From positions 1 through 11,661 of the forward strand of contig DIVQ01000147.1 in NCBI GenBank assembly GCA_002423325.1: 11,661 nt of DNA. The letters run 5' to 3'. Shown here piece by piece: positions 6,225 through 11,661 of the stretch. Under the pieces are notes generated by a model. The model worked only from the letters and a program-made list of their open reading frames with translations, was not told where the DNA came from and did not search any database. The DNA comes from Anaerolineales bacterium UBA6128 (GTDB taxonomy: Bacteria > Chloroflexota > Anaerolineae > UBA1429). The position numbers and the translations under genes are program-made. Position 1 is the stretch's first letter. The number at the start of each line of letters is the position of its first letter.

Positions 6225-8579
6225 ATGATCGGACTCTTCACCAAGGTCTACCGCGACCTCGTACAGCGCCGGCTGCGTTCGGCGCTGACCCTCCTGGGCG
6301 TGGCCGCCGGCGTGGCCGGCGTGGTGGCCATCACCTCAACCGCGCGCAATGTGGAGCGCGCCCAGCGCCAATTGTATGCCAGCAGCGCGCAGGCCGATAT
6401 CGAGTACTGGGTCTGGGATGCACCCCCCGGCTTGAGCCTGCTGCTGGCCTCCGATGCTCGCATCGCCGCCGCCGAACTGCGTTGGGTCTTCACAACAAAA
6501 TGGCGCGTCGACGAACGCTGGGTCGACATCGAACTGGTCGGCATTCCCGACTTTGGCAGCGTGCGCGTCAACGCGTTCGAGTTGGTGCAGGGCGCGACGC
6601 CGCGTGCGGGCGAGGTGCTGCTGGACGTGTCGGCTGCATCGCTGACCGGCGTCGACGGGCCGCTCGAACTGGCGCTCGGCAGCGCGCTGCTGTACCGCGA
6701 CCAGAACGACCGCGAGCGCAGCCTCACCCTCAGCGGGCTGTCGCGCAGCCCCAGCTATCTCTCCAGCTCTATCACCAAGACCGCCGTGGGCTATGTCTCC
6801 GCCGACCTGGTGCGGCGCCTGCTGGGCACCGCTGGCGGCAACCAACTGCTCATCAAGCTGGTCGACCCGGACGACGCGCGTGCCGTGGACGAGTACGTCG
6901 TCCGGCTGCTGCGCCGCCAGGGCATCCCGGCGGGCGCGGCACAGATCCGCGATCCGGATAACTATCCTGGGCGGCGCGAACTGGACGCCCTGCTCAGCGT
7001 CATGCTGCTGTTCTCGGCGCTGGGGCTGGGGCTGAGCGCTTTTCTGGTGGCCAACACCCTCTCGGCCATGGTGGCCGAACAGACCGACGAGATCGGCACG
7101 CTCAAGGTGCTCGGCGCCACGCGCGGGCAACTGGTGGGCGTCTACCTGTTGGAGGCGCTGGCCTATGGTGTGGCCGGCACCCTGGTGGGGTTGGCGGGCG
7201 GCGTGCTGATCGGCTGGCGCCTGTTGGCCTGGATCGGCGCGCTGGCCAACGCCACGGTCGCCTTCCGGGTGGCGCCCGAGGGGCTGGCGCTTGGGCTGGC
7301 CGTGGGACTGGGAGTGGCGTTGCTGGGCGGGCTGGCGCCCGCGCTCAGGGGCGCGCGCATCTCGGTGGCCCAGGCCTTGCGCTCCTACGGCATCCGCTCG
7401 GACTATGGCGCGGGCTGGCTGGACCGCTGGCTGGTGCGCCTGCGTCGGCTGCCGCCGCTGGCCTCGCTGGCGGTGCGCAGCCTCAGCCGCCGCGCCATGC
7501 GCAGCGCGCTGACGTTGGGGGTCGTGGCGCTCTCCACCGCCGCGTTCATCAGCGCGCTGGCCACGCGTGCGTCAGTGGACGAGGCCATCGACGAGATCTA
7601 CAGCACCTACGCTGCCGACGCCTGGGTGAGCCTGGGCCGCAGCGTCAGCCCGCAGTTCGCTGACCTGTTCACCACCGTCGAGGGCGTGCGCAGCGCCGAG
7701 GCCTGGGCCATCGCCGATGGGATGGTGGGCGAGAATCCGGCGCGCCTGTGGGGCATGCCGGCCGAAACGACGCTGTACCGCTACGTGCTGCGCGAGGGGC
7801 GCTGGTTCCGCGCAGACGAGCCCAACGCGGTGGTGCTCTCGGCAGAGTTGGCCGACGCCGGCGGCTGGCGCGTGGGTGACGAGGTCTGGGTCTGGTACCG
7901 CAAGCAACTGCGGCGCAGCCAGGTGGTGGGCATCGCCGTCGACAATACCATCTTTCTGGGGGGCGCGCTGGCCGGCAAAGTGTTCATGCCGCGCGACACG
8001 CTGCTGCGCATGCAGGGCACGCAGAACAGCGCCTACTTCTTCGCGTTGGGGCTGGCCTCGCGCGAGCCGGCCCAGGCCGAGCCGATTCTGACGCGCGTGG
8101 AGACCCGCTTCGCCGCCTACCGGCCCACGATGCAGCCGGTCTATGTCGAGATCGAGTCGGCGCAGGAGGCCTCGCGCCTGCTCACGCTGGCCTTGATCGC
8201 GATGGTCGTCATCGTCACGCTGGTGGGGGCCTTTGGCATCCTCAACACCATCACGCTCAACGTGCTCGACCGCCGCCGCGAGATCGCGGTGATGCGCTCG
8301 ATGGGCGCCACCAATGGCGCGTTGCTGCTGATGCACCTGGCGGAGGGGCTGACGCTGGGCCTGCTGGGTTGGCTCGCCGGTGTGGCGCTCAGCTACCCAC
8401 TGGCGGCCGCCTTTGTGCGGCAGATGACGCGCGTGCTGTTCGCGTTGGACCTGCGCTTTACGCCGGGGCTGGTGGCGCTCAGCGCGCTCTTTACCGTGGG
8501 CCTGGCGGTGCTGTCCAGCCTGGTGCCCGCGCTGGCCGCGGCGCGCAGCCCCACCAGTGTGGCCTTGAGGTACGAATAA
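6225..8579 (+). CDS. ABC transporter permease with two FtsX/MacB-type modules
   Basis: This 784-residue permease belongs to the FtsX/MacB/LolC superfamily, which works with a separate LolD-like ATPase to export lipoproteins or other substrates, or to drive periplasmic and extracytoplasmic work. The protein is an internal duplication. Each half has one N-terminal membrane segment after a basic RRLRSALTLLG or RRAMRSALTLG motif (about 15-40 and 422-447). A large extracytoplasmic MacB_PCD-like region follows, then a three-segment FtsX domain (about 253-392 and 655-780). The cytoplasmic coupling motif appears twice, as EIGTLKVLGATRGQL and EIAVMRSMGATNGALL, where the ATPase should dock. The ALRGARISVAQALR and ALAAARSPTSVALRYE tails end each half. 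No ATPase or adaptor gene is next to it. The ATG at 6225 has no clear ribosome site. The substrate is unknown. Confidence 0.92.
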   Translation: MIGLFTKVYRDLVQRRLRSALTLLGVAAGVAGVVAITSTARNVERAQRQLYASSAQADIEYWVWDAPPGLSLLLASDARIAAAELRWVFTTKWRVDERWVDIELVGIPDFGSVRVNAFELVQGATPRAGEVLLDVSAASLTGVDGPLELALGSALLYRDQNDRERSLTLSGLSRSPSYLSSSITKTAVGYVSADLVRRLLGTAGGNQLLIKLVDPDDARAVDEYVVRLLRRQGIPAGAAQIRDPDNYPGRRELDALLSVMLLFSALGLGLSAFLVANTLSAMVAEQTDEIGTLKVLGATRGQLVGVYLLEALAYGVAGTLVGLAGGVLIGWRLLAWIGALANATVAFRVAPEGLALGLAVGLGVALLGGLAPALRGARISVAQALRSYGIRSDYGAGWLDRWLVRLRRLPPLASLAVRSLSRRAMRSALTLGVVALSTAAFISALATRASVDEAIDEIYSTYAADAWVSLGRSVSPQFADLFTTVEGVRSAEAWAIADGMVGENPARLWGMPAETTLYRYVLREGRWFRADEPNAVVLSAELADAGGWRVGDEVWVWYRKQLRRSQVVGIAVDNTIFLGGALAGKVFMPRDTLLRMQGTQNSAYFFALGLASREPAQAEPILTRVETRFAAYRPTMQPVYVEIESAQEASRLLTLALIAMVVIVTLVGAFGILNTITLNVLDRRREIAVMRSMGATNGALLLMHLAEGLTLGLLGWLAGVALSYPLAAAFVRQMTRVLFALDLRFTPGLVALSALFTVGLAVLSSLVPALAAARSPTSVALRYE

Positions 8580-8581
8580 CG

Positions 8582-8613
8582 GAGGAGCGCCCCCCCTCGC
8601 GCCAGCGCTCCTC
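8582..8613 (+). terminator. Hairpin after the ABC permease, possible terminator
   Basis: A perfect 9-bp GC-rich inverted repeat, GAGGAGCGC (8582-8590) with GCGCTCCTC (8605-8613), encloses a 14-nt loop and begins 2 nt after the permease stop codon. Position and stability suit a transcription terminator. No T-run follows (ATTGTG only), so it may instead be a weak or Rho-assisted terminator or an mRNA-stabilising hairpin. Confidence 0.5.
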
Positions 8614-8650
8614 ATTGTGCTGAAAACCCGCACCGCGAACGCCCCGGCAT

Positions 8651-8679
8651 TTGTGACAGCCCCCGCAGATGCGTATACT
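8651..8679 (+). promoter_or_regulatory. Promoter-like pair upstream of the HTH gene
   Basis: TTGTGA (8651-8656) and TATACT (8674-8679) are 17 bp apart. Transcription would begin near 8686, leaving a long leader of about 180 nt before the ATG at 8865. That leader would carry the direct repeat at 8686-8729 and the inverted repeat at 8819-8838. The -10 box is close to consensus; the -35 box matches 4 of 6. Confidence 0.45.
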
Positions 8680-8685
8680 CGATGG

Positions 8686-8729
8686 TTGACGGCGCCAAAA
8701 CGCACCCCGGTCGCTTGACGAAAAACGCA
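8686..8729 (+). repeat. Short two-part direct repeat (TTGACG ... AAAACGCA)
   Basis: TTGACG occurs at 8686-8691 and 8715-8720, each followed by AAAACGCA (8697-8704 and 8722-8729). The gaps inside the two copies differ (5 nt and 1 nt), so this is an imperfect tandem repeat. It lies just after the predicted transcription start and could be a binding site. Chance is not excluded for elements this short. Confidence 0.35.
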
Positions 8730-8818
8730 TATTAACGAATTGTAAGTGCTGCCCCCGCGTTCCTTCATCTGGGGTACATCGCTGAGGACTAGACTATTAT
8801 GGTGCAGGACGCCCACGA

Positions 8819-8838
8819 ACCGCGCCGCCCGGCGCGGT
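8819..8838. repeat. GC-rich perfect inverted repeat upstream of the HTH gene
   Basis: ACCGCGCCG (8819-8827) is followed after 2 nt by its exact complement CGGCGCGGT (8830-8838). As RNA it would form a stem of about 8 bp with a 4-nt loop, ending 16 nt before the G-run at 8855-8860 that may serve as ribosome site for the ATG at 8865. As DNA it is a 20-bp palindrome of the size bound by dimeric repressors. A role is inferred from position only. Confidence 0.55.
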
Positions 8839-8864
8839 GGGGCGATAGACGAATGGGGGGCGCC

Positions 8865-9311
8865 ATGGTGCTGTATGTTCGCGAGCTCGCATCTGAGGAG
8901 CGGCAGGAGCTGGAGCGCTGGGCCAGCGGCGCCAACGCCGAGCTCTGTCATCGCGCGCAGGTGATCCTGCTGTCGGCCGAGGGACATCGTGTGCCCGAGA
9001 TCGCGCGCGCGTTGGGGGCCCATCCGGCCAACCTGCGCAAGTGGCTGCACCGCTTTAACGCCGACGGCTGCCAGGGGCTGGTCACCGTGCGCGCCGGGGG
9101 CGCCAAACCGCGCATCACTGAGGCGCAAAAAAAGCGCATTGCGGACCTGGCGCAGCGCCCACCGCGCGAACTCGGCCTTAACTTTTCCAACTGGACCCTG
9201 CACAAGCTGGCCGATCAGGCCACCAAGCGCCACATCGTGGACCAGATCAGCCACGAGTATGTGCGCCAGATCCTCAAGGCCAACGCGCACCTGTCCGATC
9301 AGCCGCGCTGA
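8865..9311 (+). CDS. Standalone IS630-type helix-turn-helix protein
   Basis: This 148-residue protein equals the DNA-binding N-terminal half of IS630-family transposases. The first homeodomain-like HTH is at about 41-65 (HRVPEIARALG, then NLRKWLHRFN); the typical RITEAQKKRIADLAQRPPRE link (83-102) follows. A second winged-type HTH lies at about 105-140 (NWTLHKLADQA, then ISHEYVRQILKA). It stops at SDQPR, just where the DDE catalytic domain would begin, and none follows in any frame before the next gene, 48 nt later. It could therefore be a remnant or a domesticated DNA-binding protein; an intact frame with conserved motifs favours the second. The start is uncertain. ATG 8865 follows GGGGGG by 4 nt and fits the conserved domain. 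ATG 8799 follows GAGGA but would add 22 Arg-rich residues across the inverted repeat; ATG 8853 is also possible. Confidence 0.78.
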   Translation: MVLYVRELASEERQELERWASGANAELCHRAQVILLSAEGHRVPEIARALGAHPANLRKWLHRFNADGCQGLVTVRAGGAKPRITEAQKKRIADLAQRPPRELGLNFSNWTLHKLADQATKRHIVDQISHEYVRQILKANAHLSDQPR

Positions 9312-9359
9312 GACCGTGGCAGGGCCGCGCCACCATCACCCGGGGTGAACAGCAAGAGC

Positions 9360-10880
9360 ATGCGCATCGCACTCGTCTCGCCCAAATGGAACCGCCTGGT
9401 CAACAGCTATCCCCCGCTGGGCATCGGCTACTTGGCCGCCATCGCCGAGAGCGAGGGGCACACCGTGGCCATCTTTGATCTGGGCCTGGCGCCCGACACG
9501 CCGCTCGAAGACGACGTGGCGCGCATCGTGGCCTACGCGCCCGACCTGGTCGGCATGACGGCCATGACCAACAACTATCACAGCGCTCAGCAGACCTTTG
9601 CGCTGCTCAAGGCGCAGCAGGCGGCGCCGCTGCTGGTGGGCGGGCCGCACGCCACGCTCTTTCCCGAGCGGGTGCTGGGCGACCCCAACGTGGACTATCT
9701 GATCTATGGCGAGGGTGAAGAGCCCTTCCGCCAACTGCTGCGCACCATGGCCTGGGAGGGCGTGCGCCCGGACGAGGCGTCGCTGCGCGGTATCGCGGGG
9801 CTGTGCTTCAAGACGACGGCCGGCCCCGAGCCCGACGGCCTGGTGCGCAACGATCCGGCGCCCCTGTTGCACGACCTGGACACGCTGCCCATGCCCGCGC
9901 GGCACCTGTTTGAGCTGGGGCGTTACCCTCTTTACGCGCCCAACGGCGAACGCATGGTGACGCTGCTCACCAGCCGCGGCTGCCCGTTCGGCTGCAGCTA
10001 CTGCTTCAAGGGCATCATGGGGCGCAAGTACCGCCAGCACAGCCCAGACTATGTGCTGCGCGAGGTGCATACGCTGGTCGACGAGTACCACTATCGCCAC
10101 CTCTATTTTATCGACGACCTGTTCACCTTTGATCAGCAACGCCTGCACGAGATCTGCGAGCGCATCGTGGCCGACAAGCTCGACATCCGCTGGCAGTGCC
10201 TGGCGCGCGTCGACACCGTCTCGCGCGAGGGGCTGGCGCTGATGTACCGCGCGGGCTGCCGCGAGATCCACTATGGCATCGAGTCGGGCAACGCCGAGGT
10301 GCTCAAGCGCATCGACAAGCGCATCACCCACGAGCAGGTGCGCGCGGCCATCGACTGGACCAACGAGGCGGGTATCGCCGCCAAGGGCTACTTTATGCTC
10401 GGCCTGCCCGGCGATACTGAGGAAACTATGCAGCAGACCATCGCGTTGGCCTGCGAACTGGATCTGGACCTGGCGATGTTCAGCCTGACGACGCCCTTCC
10501 CCGGCACGCGTCTGTGGGACGAACTGGTTGCGCGCCAGCCCGACGTCGAGTTCAACGCCGATTTCACCCAGGCTTTTTACTACTGCAACTATGACAGCCT
10601 GATGAAGCCGTTCTTTAACCTGTCTGAGGTGTCGGACGAGCGGCTGGGCGAGTTGGGGAGCGAGGCGCAATCCCGCTTTCAGGAGGCCAAACGCCGGCGC
10701 AAGTATCTGCACGCGCTGGGGCCGAGATTGGGCGGCGCGGCCTACGCCCTCTCCAACGTGCGTTGGCTGCGCGACCTGGGGCGGCGCCTGCTCAAAGGCG
10801 GACGGCTGCGCAAGGTCAAGGGCGTGGGCGCGCTGGGGCAGGACGTGGCGCGGGAAAGTGTGGACGAACAGTGGAAATAG
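9360..10880 (+). CDS. B12-binding-type radical SAM protein (class B methylase-like)
   Basis: Radical SAM enzymes use a 4Fe-4S cluster to split S-adenosylmethionine into a 5'-deoxyadenosyl radical. This 506-residue protein has the two-domain build of the cobalamin-dependent group. A Rossmann-like B12-binding-type domain (about 1-150) includes YPPLGIGYLAAI, VGGPHATLFPE and YGEGEE. A radical SAM domain follows, with TSRGCPFGCSYC giving C208, C212 and C215, then FIDDLFTFD, YGIESGN and KGYFMLGLPGDTEE. The DxHxxG motif of base-off B12 binding is absent, as in many members such as BchE relatives. Most are methyltransferases or cyclases, and the substrate cannot be told here. The C-terminus is basic, with Arg-Lys-rich stretches. 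ATG 9360 is preferred (GGTGA 11 nt upstream, domain start MRIALVSP); GTG 9345 is an alternative. Its end overlaps the next gene by 10 nt. Confidence 0.9.
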   Translation: MRIALVSPKWNRLVNSYPPLGIGYLAAIAESEGHTVAIFDLGLAPDTPLEDDVARIVAYAPDLVGMTAMTNNYHSAQQTFALLKAQQAAPLLVGGPHATLFPERVLGDPNVDYLIYGEGEEPFRQLLRTMAWEGVRPDEASLRGIAGLCFKTTAGPEPDGLVRNDPAPLLHDLDTLPMPARHLFELGRYPLYAPNGERMVTLLTSRGCPFGCSYCFKGIMGRKYRQHSPDYVLREVHTLVDEYHYRHLYFIDDLFTFDQQRLHEICERIVADKLDIRWQCLARVDTVSREGLALMYRAGCREIHYGIESGNAEVLKRIDKRITHEQVRAAIDWTNEAGIAAKGYFMLGLPGDTEETMQQTIALACELDLDLAMFSLTTPFPGTRLWDELVARQPDVEFNADFTQAFYYCNYDSLMKPFFNLSEVSDERLGELGSEAQSRFQEAKRRRKYLHALGPRLGGAAYALSNVRWLRDLGRRLLKGGRLRKVKGVGALGQDVARESVDEQWK

Positions 10881-11661
10881 TCGGCAAGGCGCAGCGCCGC
10901 CTGGCGCGCTACAATCGCAACATCGGGATGGGTTGGCGCTATGTGAATTATGCGCTGCACAATGCACGCCCCTGGTCCTATCCCCACCGCATGTACCTGG
11001 AGTCCACCAACGCCTGCAACCTGCGCTGCATCATGTGCCCCACGGGCTGCGGCCTGGCACAGCGCAAAAAGGGCATGCTCGACTGGGACCTGTTCCGCCA
11101 GGTTGTGGACGAGATGGCGCCGCACGTCACCGCTACCACGCTGCACATCTGGGGCGAGCCGCTCCTGCATCCGCGTATCATCGACATGATCGCCTACTGC
11201 CATCAACGCGGCCTGCACGCCGAGATCTCGACCAACGCCGTGCTGTTGACCCCGGAGATCAGCCAGGCGATCCTCGATGCCGGCCTGGGGGCCATCTACC
11301 TGTGCATGGACGGTACCACGCCCGAGACCTACGAGTACGTGCGGCGCGAAGCCTCCTATGAGCAGACCCTGGCCAACATCACCCGCTTTATCGAGCTGCG
11401 ACGCGCCGGCAACTATGCGCAACCCATCACCAAGGTGCAGATCATCGAGATCGCGCCCACGGCCGATCAGGTGGCCGAGTTCCGGCGACGCTGGACCATC
11501 CCCGGTGTCGACAAGGTCAACGTCAAGGCGTTTGACTCGTGGGGCGACCAGGTGTCCGAGATCAGCGCGCTGCGCGCCGAAGACAAGCCGGCCCTCCCGC
11601 CGCGTTACCACTGCCCCAACCTCTGGTACCACGCGCACATCTACTGGGATGGCACGCTGGT
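10871..11661 (+). CDS. Radical SAM/SPASM domain protein (partial at 3')
   Basis: The window ends inside this gene; 263 residues are visible. The radical SAM cluster motif is NACNLRCIMC (C49, C53, C56), preceded by YLESTNAC, a typical beta-1 strand. LHIWGEPLLHP is the GGEP-type motif that binds the SAM amino group. STNAVLLTPE and YLCMDGTTPETYE follow, as in SPASM-type peptide and small-molecule maturases. Near the visible end, RYHCPNLW (C248) and IYWDGTLV match the beginning of a SPASM domain, whose cysteines would bind auxiliary clusters; the rest lies beyond the window. The start is taken as GTG 10871, which overlaps the previous stop and gives an N-terminus continuous with the fold; ATG 10928 is a fallback that keeps all motifs. 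Overlap with the cobalamin-type gene suggests the two act on one product. The substrate is unknown. Confidence 0.88.
   Translation, partial: MEIVGKAQRRLARYNRNIGMGWRYVNYALHNARPWSYPHRMYLESTNACNLRCIMCPTGCGLAQRKKGMLDWDLFRQVVDEMAPHVTATTLHIWGEPLLHPRIIDMIAYCHQRGLHAEISTNAVLLTPEISQAILDAGLGAIYLCMDGTTPETYEYVRREASYEQTLANITRFIELRRAGNYAQPITKVQIIEIAPTADQVAEFRRRWTIPGVDKVNVKAFDSWGDQVSEISALRAEDKPALPPRYHCPNLWYHAHIYWDGTL

Noticed and set aside
8795..8800. TATTAT as a -10 box just before 8801
   Set aside because: It overlaps the ATG at 8799 and has no -35 partner at 16-18 bp.
7572..9290. Long minus-strand open frame of 572 codons
   Set aside because: It lies opposite the permease and HTH genes, has low-complexity Gln/Arg/His-rich composition and no recognisable domain; such frames arise from GC-biased third positions.
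9316..9333. Small hairpin between the HTH and radical SAM genes
   Set aside because: The stem is only 5 bp (GTGGC with GCCAC) with no T-run; likely chance in GC-rich DNA.
8865..9344. Complete IS630 insertion element
   Set aside because: No DDE catalytic domain and no flanking terminal inverted repeats with TA duplications could be seen.
9336..10967. Minus-strand open frame of 543 codons
   Set aside because: It is antisense to the radical SAM genes, which have clear motifs; its composition is that of a shadow frame.

Overview
The window is a GC-rich, densely coded stretch of bacterial chromosome. No rRNA, tRNA, CRISPR array or complete mobile element is visible. The mix of genes (ftsK end, yebC-ruvC-ruvA, a lone HTH protein of the IS630 transposase type, a cobalamin-type radical SAM enzyme) together with sigma70-like promoters would suit a member of the Chloroflexota. 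That assignment is inference from gene content and style, with low to moderate confidence; no phylogenetic marker was compared.

Layout. (1) Positions 1-431: the C-terminal end of an FtsK/SpoIIIE DNA translocase, including its DNA-reading gamma winged helix. (2) 462-2383: a promoter with a perfect TATAAT box drives a tight plus-strand operon yebC-ruvC-ruvA (translation factor and Holliday junction processing). ruvB is not next to it, and ruvA meets the next gene tail to tail with only 4 nt between. (3) 2388-6105, minus strand: three overlapping or near-abutting genes for membrane proteins related to the antiporter-like subunits of complex I and hydrogenase-4. In transcription order they are a NuoL/M-like protein (566 aa), a HyfE-like protein (218 aa) and a NuoN-like protein (451 aa), the order known from hyfD-hyfE-hyfF. 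No redox, NuoH/HyfC or hydrogenase subunit accompanies them, and several charged residues used for ion translocation are replaced. (4) 6106-6224: a divergent intergenic region with a good minus-strand promoter. (5) 6225-8579: a large two-module FtsX/MacB-type ABC permease without an adjacent ATPase. (6) 8580-8864: a 285-nt regulatory stretch with a hairpin, a promoter-like pair, a short direct repeat and a GC-rich inverted repeat. (7) 8865-9311: a standalone DNA-binding protein equal to the N-terminal half of an IS630-type transposase. (8) 9360-11661: two overlapping radical SAM genes, one with a B12-binding-type N-terminal domain and one (cut by the window end) with the beginning of a SPASM domain.

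The most unusual item is the three-gene membrane module at 2388-6105. It looks like a detached and chemically altered piece of the complex I / group 4 hydrogenase membrane arm. The radical SAM pair is the second item worth following, because it probably starts a biosynthetic cluster that continues outside the window.
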